Origin: Ustulina deusta
Taxonomy: Eukaryota > Ascomycota > Sordariomycetes > Xylariales > Xylariaceae
DNA length: 64,000 bases
Assembly: GCA_023159155.1 (NCBI GenBank)
Contig: JAJNNX010000002.1
Location: 620,001 to 684,000, forward strand
Reading direction: 5' to 3'
Shown here: positions 1 to 10,514 of the stretch, in pieces
Position numbering within the stretch: the first letter of the stretch is position 1
How the letters are laid out: every line of letters starts with the position of its first letter
Notes under the pieces: generated by a model
Database searches by the model: none
Told to the model about the DNA's origin: nothing
The model's input: the letters and a program-made list of their open reading frames with translations, nothing else
Position numbers and translations under genes: made by a program

Positions 1-2085
1 ATAACAAGTTAGCCGAGGATTCAGGAAGAGAACACAAAGGGGCCTAGGTCTTGTCCTCCTTCTCTTGACTGGGTTAGCTTGAGAAAGACTGCTGAAGTTT
101 GCCTTGCTCAAACTGACACCGTTGGAGCCTGCCAGAAAAGAGAACTCAAGGCCAATTGTAGAGGTAACCACTCACCACCAAAACTATTCCTTCGCCTATT
201 TCAATATGTCAGCGACTTCACATGCGGCATGTGGCTGTTTTGCTCAAACCTTCAGTTGCTCCTGCTAACAATGAGTACTGTGGTCATGATCAGAACATGA
301 AGTATTTCAAAATACCATGCGAGCCTGGATAAGGGCCTGACAACACGTGTACGTTAGCTGTTTCACAGGTTTCTTCGCCGTAATTCCGGGAATGAGTACG
401 TCTGAACTGACCTCCAACTTCGCTTCTTGGGCCTAAAATCTTAAATTACTACTTGAATATGCCAGCACAGTGATGAAACTCACGCTCTTCTCGAATTCCT
501 ATATAAGGTGTTAAGTAAACGCATTATTTCATGATAGAGATGAAATCAACATACTGCGAGGTCCAGCTGAAGTTTCTAACAAACTGTAAGTACCCTCATG
601 AACCAAAGTACCTGGCCTGTCTGCTTAGCACTCACGGCAATACGCTCGATTAGTTTCTGTACCACAGATTAGCTTCGAGCCACGTCTACACGAGTAAAGC
701 AGGACGATTGAGTATGCTTACATCCTTTTCGTCCATTTTTTTCTGTAGAGAATAATGGGTTAGTCAATTATTTATCCATGTTAGCTCTTTAGTAGGTCCG
801 GACTCTACCTTGGTAAAGGCGAAGATTGCGTCGTCGCACTTCTACAACCACATCATCGGCAAGTAGTTCGTGAGACAGATATACACGATTCACACTCACC
901 CCAGCTTCCTTCATGAGCTTCTAATATTTGAAGCACGTTAGTGAAGCTCTAACGACATACCCTATAGCACTCTTCTCTGACCGTGATCATGTACTCATGC
1001 CACTGAGAGACCTGAGTCAGCGAAAGGGGTAAAATTCCGCTCCACCCAATTCGAAAAGGCCATACTTCTCGAGTACCCTTCTGTAATTTGATGTCAGTTG
1101 CTGAAGACCGTGCCAGTGCTTAAATCGCGTTCAACTTACAGCGGGCACGTCCCCCCTCGGCCCCGAAGGAGTAATCGTTTGGGCATTCGGCTGAAGATTT
1201 CATGCAGTGAGCATAAACAACCCTGACGTAAAACCTTGTGCTAACCTACATCATCGGTCCGCTGGGGTTATGAAAGGTCAAAACTGATGTATTATATCAC
1301 AATTCACGTGCACGGGGATTACTCACAGGTCGTTTGTTTGACATCGTCTAGTCTGGATCATTCAGCTCAGAAAAAACAGTGTGAGATGACCACGGATTGA
1401 GAGCTCACATTGGTGGTCTGAATCTAGAGTCGGTTTCAGAAGTAAGAGGAGGGTTGCACTGGGGAAAAGGAAGAAAAAAAGCGAACCGAATAAAAATCAC
1501 GACCCAAATGCCCTTTCCCCATCCCACCGCCGTTCAATCCCTCCATACTTCCTTCTCTAACTGTTCAGTTGGTATCACAGATCCAAAGCTTAACGCGGCC
1601 GACCACGATCATGAGTTTTAAGTTCTGACGCTAATACACTTCTGTAAGTGGTGTGTATTTCCACACGTAGGTACATATGATACCTAGGTACTACGGTACT
1701 TGCGTGGGAATGTGTATTATTAACACTATAGGTATGTAAAACTTCCGAGCGTCGATAGCTATCCGGATTGTGAAAGGCCAACACCTGAATCCAGATAATG
1801 ATCGACCAAGATGACTGTGCTGCACCATCAGGAACGGGACGATAATAGCATCCCTAAACGTTTATAGCCACCTAACTGACCGGAGGAGGGATGCGTGCTA
1901 TCTAAGAAGGACTTGACCTCTGTGTGCGAGCGGACGAATAGAGACAACAAAGCATTACGCAACTATTGTTCCAAACACCTTCCAAAGGAAGACGAGGCTA
2001 TGACAGAATATTGGGTCGGCACGCTAGGAACTGAGCTGGATTAAAACGCTATATCTCGTAAAGAACAAACCAATAACCGCACCTC
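1..2085. other. Non-coding stretch, nothing recognised
   Basis: Only short, unrelated open frames occur on both strands and none resembles a known family or shows a coherent exon chain. The base composition is mixed, with AT-rich patches. One copy of the dispersed TACCTAGGTAC-type motif lies near 1680. I see no tRNA-like box pair and no clear transposon end. Confidence 0.5.
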
Positions 2086-3104
2086 TTAGATGATCTCTAT
2101 GACTTTGGGCTCATCTGCAAACCAGTCAAACTCGACCTCTGCAGACTGCCCATCTTTGACATGCTCTGCGAAAAGGTCCTTTACGGTCGCCGTGAAAGGA
2201 GAATCGTCCGAGCGGGGAGTATGTTTCCCTCTCTGGAGAGCTCCACCGAAGAACCAGTCCCTGGCAGGACAGTTTGTCCCCGACATTGCTCCGAGAGATC
2301 TCTACAAGGAAACAGCAGGCTGCTTCCTCTTCCTTGCTGACCTCTGTATCTTCAATGTCACACTGTATCTCAGCAGTGGTGTTGTAAATCATGGACTTGC
2401 CGAGGCCGATAATCATGACCTCTCTTTGAATTTTCCGGCAGACATCAACGCCACCTTGGTTCTTACTCCTACGGCAGTACGAGCAGCCAACACTAGTCGC
2501 CCAGAGCCCTCACGGATTAAGCCGTATGGTGCGGTTTCGTTTACAGGTTCCGTCTCGCAGCGAAGCATCTCTGCAACGCACTCGGATGGCTTACACACTT
2601 GGCCAAAGTGGACAGGCCTTTGGTACGTCGAAGCCCACAGACAGCATTGGTTCAAAGAGCCTCCTAGGCTAGCACGAATCTTGTGCAGTGTGTTTTCCGG
2701 GCATGGCTTGGGGAGCCATTCATCGAGCCACAGCGACGAGTCTCTGAAGGCCCACCCTAGTTTATGGTTTGGATCATCGATTATCATATCTCTTCGAGCG
2801 ACACCGTGAATTGCCTCCCGGGAGATCCACTCGTCGTCCATGATCCAGTTGAACAGATGACATCCAGCCGTAGCACCGGCGCAAAGTTCCCCAAACGTAA
2901 CATCGAACAACACGCCCTTTTCAGCCATGTTCGGCTCATCTCTTGATTAGCCTCCGGTGGGGGATTCAAACCGAAGGTTCCATTATCCAGCTGGCCTTGG
3001 AGGTCAAAAAGCGCCTTCGCCGACTTTTCAAATTCATCCCGAAGATCGAAAATGACCTTCTGGCATTCGTCACATGAATGCGTCTGTAATTGCACTACGT
3101 CCAT
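2086..3104 (-). pseudogene. Broken N-terminal fragment of a HET-type (heterokaryon incompatibility) protein
   Basis: Reading leftward from an ATG at 3104 gives a short N-terminal piece with a C-x2-C pair (HSCDECQKVIF), then after a frame change LFDVTFGELCAGATAGCHLF and about 150 more residues ending near 2413. Further open pieces in other frames run to 2086 (ending FADEPKVIEII). A Cys-x-x-Cys start followed by a 'GELCAGATAGCHLFNW' block is the usual N-terminal leader of long fungal HET-domain proteins. The HET domain itself (YxALSYxWG, WIDAICIDQ) is absent downstream, where the sequence becomes non-coding. Introns could join some pieces: the shift at about 2940 could be a very short intron or an indel. 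I read it as a truncated relic, though a short expressed leader-only protein cannot be excluded. Assignment rests on motif resemblance only. Confidence 0.45.
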
Positions 3105-3998
3105 TGTGAAACGAAAGAACAGCAGAAAATGTCGTGGAGAGATGAGATCATGAGTATTGCCCGGAACAATAAAATATGCGAATATATATATATACGACCG
3201 TCAACTTGAGGTTAGGCATTTCAACATACTAGGCGCTGGGACTCGGGGGAGGTGCGCCACGACAAAGCTGAGCCGCCTAAGCCATGCACCAAGTACGCCA
3301 AGGCATTGTTTGACAATTACTCGTGCCCATTACTTTTCAAATACGCCAGATGACATATCGTAGCCCACTCACTCATACATGCCACCGTTCCAACCAAGTA
3401 CACGCACAATGTTGTTGGCCACTCAACTGTTCAAACTAGAATTGCGATACATCCCCGTCGGCGACGACATCTGATGGATCAAAGAAACAGAGATGGTGTC
3501 TGTGTGTAGATTTTCCGGTTGGAGGAGCTATAGCAGGAGGATGACGAATCGAGTGCCCAAGCCATAAGAACTAGGGAATTCCCTGACGTCAGGGGTACCG
3601 ATTTCTCCATTAGAAGTTAACGAGATTCATTGTATCTGTATCTTTGCCGCGATGGAATATTGCGCGGGGGGCAAAGCAAACTCGGGACTGCAAGCTCCCA
3701 CCACTGTTGTGATTAGAGGTACCTATTCTAGAAAGGAGGTAATCGATAGGTAGGTAGTCACCGTGAGGAGTAGCCTTAAGCACTGTGCATCGTACCCTGA
3801 CTCGGCCGGTACTCGGTCAGCGCACTTCACCAGCTGCTTCCAGACCGTTCCTCAGCCCTTTACCAATCACCTCGACTTTGCCATTCGCGGCCACGAGGCA
3901 CCCAAGGCTTACGAGTCGACTAACTGCCTACCCTTACGCATCTCAACTAGCATACGACCCGACACATAAGAGGCGTCGCATGCGTACGTGTAGGCACC
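3105..3998. other. Intergenic, upstream region of the CUZ1-like gene
   Basis: No gene recognised. A short AT dinucleotide run lies at about 3182-3194. The last 250 bases before the ATG at 3999 are C/T-rich, as expected of a fungal 5' leader, and contain short upstream open frames beginning at 3763 and 3785 that could be translated, but nothing more supports them. Confidence 0.45.
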
Positions 3999-4922
3999 AT
4001 GTCTTCCTCACTTACCGGCGACGCTGCTGAGACGAGCTACGTCAAAATGGACAAAGACAACGACGCCACGCTCATCGGCAGGCATTGCCAGCTCGAGTAT
4101 TGCAACCAGCTTGATTTCCTGCCCTTCTTCTGCCAGAGCTGCAAGAAGACCTTCTGCCTCGACCACCGGACCGAAGACTCGCACAAATGCGAGAACAAGG
4201 GCGCCTGGGCCGAGCGACGGCGACAGGCGCAACTCGCACACCCCGCCGCCGGCGAGGGCAAGCGGATGCACGACTACGTCTCGCAGAAGCCCTGCGCGGC
4301 CGCCGACTGCAAGACCACGATCGGCACGTCGCTGGTGCCCGGCGTCCATTGCGCCAACTGCAACCACGACTACTGCCTCAAACACCGGCTACGCGAGGAG
4401 CACGACTGCAAGAACAAAGTCCCCATCGGCGCGCGCCCCCGCGATGTCGCCGAGCAGACGAAATCCGCGTTTGCCAAGCTGCGCGCTTGGGGGAGTGCCA
4501 AGAAGGAGCAGGCGAGCCGGGCGCTGCCAAAGGCGAAGCCCACTTCTGCCTCGGCCCGCCTGATCGCCGTCAACAACCTGAAGAAGACGGCCAAGGGCGA
4601 TGCCAAACTCCCGCCCGAGAAGCGGGTTTATTTATATGTGGAAGCCGAGGCCGAGACGACGACTGCCAAGAATTACAAGGGCGAGTTCTTCTACTCGAAG
4701 GACTGGGTAACGGGGAGAGTGCTTGACGCCGCAGCCAAGAGCCTGCAGATTGAGAACGTCAACAATCAGTCCTCGGAGGAGAGGGATAAACTCCGGGTGT
4801 TTCATGTGGAGGGAGGGAGAGTTCTGGAGTTTAACGAGAAAGTCGGGTCCGCGCTGGCTAGCGGAAACACGATTGTCTTACTGCGAGGCATCGGACCTCC
4901 TCCAGATTTAATCGAGATGTGA
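3999..4922 (+). CDS. cuz1: AN1-type zinc-finger / ubiquitin-like protein, CUZ1 (ZFAND1) homologue
   Basis: A single-exon protein of 307 residues. Two AN1 zinc fingers lie at about residues 30-70 (CQLEYCNQLDF, FCQSCKKTFCLDH, HKC) and 98-135 (CAAADCKTTIG, HCANCNHDYCLKH, HDC), with all Cys/His ligands visible. A linker is followed by a C-terminal ubiquitin-like region (about 205-305; KRVYLYVEAEAE to NTIVLLRGIG). This two-finger plus UBL order matches yeast Cuz1 and human ZFAND1, which bind Cdc48/p97 and the proteasome and help clear stress granules and damaged proteins after arsenite stress; that role is inferred by family. The ATG lies in a good context (CACCATGTC). The gene is GC-rich at third positions. 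Its 3' end converges on the MTP18-like gene with 310 bp between them. Confidence 0.9.
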   Translation: MSSSLTGDAAETSYVKMDKDNDATLIGRHCQLEYCNQLDFLPFFCQSCKKTFCLDHRTEDSHKCENKGAWAERRRQAQLAHPAAGEGKRMHDYVSQKPCAAADCKTTIGTSLVPGVHCANCNHDYCLKHRLREEHDCKNKVPIGARPRDVAEQTKSAFAKLRAWGSAKKEQASRALPKAKPTSASARLIAVNNLKKTAKGDAKLPPEKRVYLYVEAEAETTTAKNYKGEFFYSKDWVTGRVLDAAAKSLQIENVNNQSSEERDKLRVFHVEGGRVLEFNEKVGSALASGNTIVLLRGIGPPPDLIEM

Positions 4923-5232
4923 ACGAGAGATGACGAGGGAATGATGCTGTGGGTACGGATCGCATTTACGTCGGCGTTAACCTGGATTTTGTGTGCATTT
5001 CAAGAAGCGAATATCCACGGGATTGAAATCATGGCGAGCTGAAATGAAGGATTTCATACATCTCATTACAGATGGAGTGTGTTGTATTATGACATAGAAT
5101 TTACAGCCCCTATACCCTTGAGCGGTTGATTTACTAAAGCTTCCCCTGAAAAGAGAGGTGACGTTGCACAAAATAATCCGCCAAAGCTGGTTCGGCTCTA
5201 ATAACGCCACGGCGCCTGTATCCCCGCTACAT

Positions 5233-6182
5233 TTATAGTTCTTTCTCTTTGGGATCTTTTCTAGGTCGTTGGTGTAAACTCGCCTCGCGCCCCGTAGCCG
5301 GAGAATCGCCTACGTAAGTAGGACCCCCGTAGGATGCGAAACCCTTATGGAATATCCACTCAACAGCATTCTCAACGGGTCCGTCAAAGAGCCTGGGTAG
5401 GAATGGCACTACGGATAGACCAAGCCCAATCGGACCCCATACCCTCAAGGTTTTGTTTTTTATATCTTTCATAGCCCGTCCGGAGTATCGGACAACGCTG
5501 TGAATGGTAAAGGCCGGTAGGCCCATACTCGCAAGACTCTGGAAAATGCCTCGTTGCACCATGACCGTCCGGTAATCTTCGAGTGGCGACACGACTCCTG
5601 GTTTGGCATTGGTTGATCCTGACGAGGGCAAGCCTGTTGCCTTCTGCTGCCTTTCTGATAGTTCAAGCTGAGGGTTCAGGACTCGCTGATTCTGCCAGTA
5701 GGCCTTGTAACCCTCATACGACACATCCCCCAAGATGTATGCCCATGAAACGCCGTATGCGCCTCTGACTAACCACGGATGGGCCACGGGTCGAAACGAC
5801 TCCCCTACGTCTGAGGTGTAAGCGACGTAGCGATGGGCAGAGAGCATGATCGTCCGTAGCCGAGTAGCGTACGCAGCATATCGTACGTTAGACTCGGTCG
5901 AATCAGGAACACTAGCAGGCGGCAAGTTAACGACTGAGTAACATGCTGCGGAGGGGAATGGGCGTAAACAAACTATCCATCTTTCAGGTCATCGAAGAAA
6001 CTCTCGTCCTTGTCGGACTTTTCGACGATGTTCTGTAGTCCCTTTGGAAGTTGACGTCGCGGGGGCAGCTTATCAGGATCGAATGCTGTGGCATCTTTGT
6101 GCGGTTCATTATTGGTGGGTGCCGGAGCAGGAGCCTGAGCTTTATCCTCGGGTTTCTTCTCTGGACCCTTTGCCCAAAACAT
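5233..6182 (-). CDS. Mitochondrial fission process protein 1 (MTP18/MTFP1) homologue
   Basis: Two exons, 6182-5974 and 5911-5233, joined by a 62 bp intron (donor GTTTGT, branch-like CGTTAAC, acceptor GCTAG), give 295 residues; I chose this junction because it restores one frame (DDLKDG-Y-VPDSTESNVRYAAY). The core has the family signature NVRYAAYATRLRT, AHRYVAYTSDVGESFRPVAH and ILGDVSYEGYKAY, followed by an inner-membrane region with GPIGLGLSVVPFLPRLFD. MTP18 proteins sit in the inner mitochondrial membrane and affect fission and cristae shape. The N-terminal 65 residues are charged and Pro/Ala-rich (FDPDKLPPRRQLPKGLQ), a feature I recall for fungal members. Without the splice the second exon would have no ATG, which supports the two-exon model. 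Confidence 0.88.
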
Positions 6183-9100
6183 TTTGTTAGATCGATAAAT
6201 GTGAGTTAATTGGAGGGGGGAATGCGCTTGAAAGCAGACGCTCAGTTGTGATGTGCATCTAATAATCCCGGTTATATGGAATCAGTTGAAGAGGAAGAGC
6301 CCAATGCGACTTCGTGAGACTGGATGGGGAGGGCACCCCTTGGTAGTGGGCAGGTGCTGGTAGCGTAAAGGATAGGGAAGGCACAGTCAGATTCCCACTG
6401 TATTTAGTTGGCCACTCTACGGCTAGGACCCCTCCATTGACAATACAACATCTTTTGGGCCGTTCAACCCACTTTCTTTGGTGACGTCGTTCTAAGTTTT
6501 ACCAAATGCCAAGAGTGCGACAAATTGGGCTTAGCGCATTCGCCGACTGAGGAGCTACATTTATGCATTATTTATGCAGAGCGAAACGGTCCTCAAACCG
6601 TTCAATTGCCATCAGTTTTATATTTTATGCACCTCGATCCCGAAGTTGCCTACTTAGTAGGTAGCTTTAAGTATGTATAGAGAAGGCAGAAATTATGGAA
6701 GACATTACACCCATACCGCTCCTTTGATTAAGACATTCTTTAAAATACTTTAGGTAATATTGTTCGGTTTTTAGGCTGACTTGCCATGTATTAGTTGTGT
6801 ACTTAAACATTGGGATTGTTTAAAAACATGTTACAATCATATCACAAAGACAACTTTTGACATAAATTTACTAGCTCCCTTTTAATCCTCTTTAGTAAAC
6901 GTAGGGAAAAAAAGAAGCTTGCTCGTAGATCGAACTAGGAATGAAGCGCATACTAGTTTCCTGCTAGATCTTCTTTAGAAAATCGCATGAAGATAACTCT
7001 TTTCAAATGCATGCTAATTGCTACAGCAGAGGAAGAGAGTGCTGACGATCCTGGTCGACAGCCTGCTAGCACTAAACTAGTCTTTCCCGTTGAAAGCACC
7101 AAGGCTATACAATATGTACACTACTTACCTCTATACTTTATATACCCTATCACTACGGTAAAAGGAGTTGAAGAGCTGTGAATCTTATTGCTATGGTATA
7201 TGTGTAATTAATGCTATATATAAAACAAGACTCGAGATGTACAGTATCTAGTAAGAGAGGAAAACTCTATGACGATATCACTCACATGGTATCGAAGATG
7301 TTATATCTTTGGTATCCATTTACAATGTGAACTACAGATAAACCTTTCGCTGCGATACAGTTTACATCATTTCACACTTAACCAATAAGACCTGTACTGT
7401 GACTGGAATCGTTGTACCTTTCTTAGATATTAATACCATGATTGAAAACGCATTTAACAAAAGCAAAAACCTATTTACTCTAACTCCTCTGAGAATAGTT
7501 GCTGGAGTCCATAGAAGTCTGGAGAAATGAAAGCTCCATGGTTAAGTAGCAGGAGTTCCACGGCATTATAATGATTAACGCCTGGAGATCTGGTAGTCCG
7601 ATGGGGCTTGTTGTGTTTTTTATTTCGGCTAGCTATTCATAGAGGAAGTAATACCTATTACTGCTTTTCTTATAAACGAAGTTGGTTATATTGTCAAAAT
7701 TATAGTAGCGGTTTGATGAATCAAATTCAAATGTCCGAGTCTAAGTCTAGGTTTTAGTGTGCCTCTAGCGACTAGCTACTTCAATGACCTGCGCGCAGTC
7801 CGTGGCATATTTATAGACAGGATCACCTTACCTATCCCTTTATGGTCTTATCAAGAGTTGTATTCTAGCTATCCTTGGGCTGCCTAGGTCAGCGCATGCT
7901 CACCGAGACAGGAGTGGCCATAAGTAGCCATCGGAGTCCTATCCTTAGATCCGCAAAGATCCATATAGAAACCTACCTCCTGACGGTATTGTTGGTGACA
8001 GTTGAGTGTGTTGCTGACCAATAACAGTCTAGATGAACAGGCGACCCTCCTTTCCTTTAGCAGTCTACCCTCCTTTTTTAGAACCACACTCCCCCCGGCC
8101 CCCCCTCTTTACGCGTATCGCTCTAGCACTATTCTATACGAGGGCACGGTATTGGCTAGATCGACGGTGCCCCGGCAGGGAGGGGGGAAGGGGAGGCGGC
8201 GTCTATCCCGTCAGCAGGGTTGTCTGTCTTTCTGTAGTAGTGTGCTAACATGCTCGGTATAGCAAGACACAAAGTCTGGAGGGAGTTTAGCCCCTAACTT
8301 TTCCAAGTAATGGAATGGCGGTGTCTATTCCTTCTATGCCGATAGGCCTTTTTGTTTATTTTTCCTTCTTTCAACTATTATTAATTTTAGATGTGCTAGA
8401 TAAGACCATTGTATGATCTCTATATGGTATGTCCCTAGTTGAGAAAATCTTGGACTTTGGTTCTTTCTGAATTCTGGATAAACTCACTAATTCAATTCTA
8501 TGTTTTACGCCCTTTTTTAATTAATCTTGATCTTCTAGAAGAACCCGTCCCGCTAGCCCTTAGTTATGTCGACTGTTACCTTAGACTGTAATCGTAATCC
8601 AACGTCTATTCCGAACGGGTTATTTCGTTTCGAGGGTAGGGATCCCTTTTTAGAAAGGGGAAATCGTACATGTTAAACCTGTACATAAGTTCGCAACGAA
8701 ATGGCGCGCTTTATCCAAGGCATACGTTAAATTCTGCCTTAGATTAACGAGATGATTAGAATTTTAGAGCGAGACAATTACTGCTGCAACTCGGATGTTG
8801 TGAGTATTAGCTATATTGTTGGGTATTTTGTCGCTGCTAATCTTAGGTAGTCTCCCTTCTTACTTAGTCCTATAGCTGAGTCAACCAAGGAAGGAGCATA
8901 TCAACAATTCTTATAATCCTAGAGGCTACATCGCGAGATAAAGAAAACAAATGCGGGACGCTATTTAAATATTATATATCTTAGAACTTATTAATTGAAA
9001 TTGTTCTTTACTACTTTATAACTGATGGTGATTTTTTTGGCCCTCCGTGTCCTGATTTTGATCCCTATTATCTGTAGTACTTGGCTTTAACCGGCTTTAT

Positions 9101-9652
9101 AATAGTTGTTTATATTTTATAGTGATTCTAGCTAGAAGCTAGCAAGCATATATTTGCTTATCTATAGCTTAAAAGAATAGGGGCAAATAATTGCTGATTA
9201 TAGTATATAAAGGGTTGTCTCTTACTCGAAATCTAAGAATCAAATAGAGGTCATACATAGTAATTAATTCTTAGATGGTATCTTTTAAGTTATTAGTTAT
9301 CCTCTTTATCAATATGAGTGCCAACAATAGACTATTCTAAAAAACGATCTTTATTAGAATTAGAAAGATTTTCAGAGCTAACCGAGCTACTAACGATGCT
9401 GTATATATTTTCAAAAATAGTCTCGTTGTTAGAATCGCCCTCTCTGGCAATCTGCTCCCCGGCTTCGTATGCTTCGATAGAGACGCCGAGAAGCACTCGT
9501 ACGCCGTCGACGGCTTCCTGGTGAGAACATGGTCGGGAGAGCCTGGCATAACAGTACATATCTAGAGTTGATATTGACCGGCTATATTCCATGCAGGCGT
9601 CTAACTGGTAGGGACGCAGATAAGGAACAAGCAGTACTGACAGTAGATCTAG
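6183..9652. other. AT-rich gene desert, possible RIP-degraded repeat
   Basis: About 3.4 kb rich in TpA and long A/T runs, with stops in all frames and no ORF longer than about 90 residues. The pieces at 6987-7181, 8002-8262 and 9332-9592 (minus) look like chance ORFs. A G/C-rich island at about 8085-8215 breaks the pattern, with C-runs at 8090-8107 and a G-run block at 8178-8197. No terminal repeats, reverse transcriptase or transposase motif could be recognised. AT-enriched, stop-filled stretches of this kind are the usual product of repeat-induced point mutation in Pezizomycotina, so a dead transposon is the favoured inference, not a demonstrated one. Confidence 0.4.
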
Positions 9653-10135
9653 GCGCTCTTATGTGGCGATAGTACGAAAAGACTTGCGTATGAAGCAATC
9701 GCTTCCTGGACAACAGAATTGCGCACTAGTGGGCTTTTGTTGTCCAGTGTCTTAATACTGTTGGAGGTAGTTGGCATCTCTTTTTTGGTTTACGACTCGA
9801 CCACGAACCAGGCAGCAGCTCGAAGCCTCGTCATTATCGTCGTAGCATCTTTCCTTGCAGCAAGTTGGATGGTTACGTTATGGACATTCGGGTTTTATAA
9901 AAGAAATGCTACCATCCGAGCATATCATCTGGTTACGATTTCCGCGATGTGCTTACTTCTCGTCGCTCACGTTCTACTACTCGCCCTTTTTTATATATAT
10001 ATTCGGTACATCTTATGGGGGATATTAAATATATGGGCAGTTATGCTTGTCTTGTTGCTTGAAGCCCGCGCTCTATACAATATTCGGGTTCGAAATGCGT
10101 CTACAGAGTCTATAGAGCTTGGTCGGTTGTCATAA
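9653..10135 (+). CDS. Small four-helix membrane protein ORF, start not defined
   Basis: The open frame runs from just after a stop at 9650-9652 to a TAA at 10133-10135. It encodes four strongly hydrophobic segments: LLLSSVLILLEVVGISFLV, SLVIIVVASFLAASWMVTL, HLVTISAMCLLLVAHVLLL and ILWGILNIWAVMLVLLLEA, each about 20 residues and separated by short loops, with a short polar tail. The spacing recalls MARVEL-like four-helix proteins, but I see no diagnostic motif. There is no in-frame ATG before the first helix, so either an upstream exon supplies the start or the gene is decayed; it directly borders the AT-rich desert. The region holds a 10 bp inverted repeat (CTGGACAACA at 9706, complement at 9738). 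Function unknown. Confidence 0.4.
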   Translation, partial: ALLCGDSTKRLAYEAIASWTTELRTSGLLLSSVLILLEVVGISFLVYDSTTNQAAARSLVIIVVASFLAASWMVTLWTFGFYKRNATIRAYHLVTISAMCLLLVAHVLLLALFYIYIRYILWGILNIWAVMLVLLLEARALYNIRVRNASTESIELGRLS

Positions 10136-10514
10136 ACTTGTCCGGCTTATGTAGTACCTGCCAGACCCTATCCGTTGTTACGATCTATTGTTATTACAGC
10201 CTATTGCGTGGACCTAGCGGAAGGATGCCAATCTTCTACTCGAGGTGTGGGTTGCGGCTACCGAGGATTTGCTGCGATCACGAGCTAAGCAAGGAGCCTG
10301 GATTACATGATGAAAACATTAGCAGCATTGTGGTTCATGGGAAAGGCTTACAATAAGACACGCCAGCTAACGGGATAAATAAAGGAGAAAATTTCTATGT
10401 GTGCTATCATGGTACATCGATAACAAAGAGCAGCCTCAGAAAGGATGGTTTAAGTTAAAAGCATGAAGGCATTATTAAAGTATTATTAGGGATTAGGCTT
10501 ACTCTATTTGAGAG
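10136..10514. other. Short intergenic gap
   Basis: Nothing recognisable. It lies between the 3' ends of the four-helix ORF (plus strand) and the nuclease/kinase-like gene (minus strand), so it should contain both 3' ends. Confidence 0.4.

Noticed and set aside
2090..2809. 239-residue plus-strand open frame
   Set aside because: Antisense to the HET-type fragment, whose minus-strand peptides look family-like; the plus-strand peptide matches nothing and shows no codon or motif support.
9706..9747. 10 bp inverted repeat CTGGACAACA / TGTTGTCCAG as a possible transposon end or terminator
   Set aside because: The loop is short, there is no flanking duplication and it lies inside the membrane ORF; kept only as a note.
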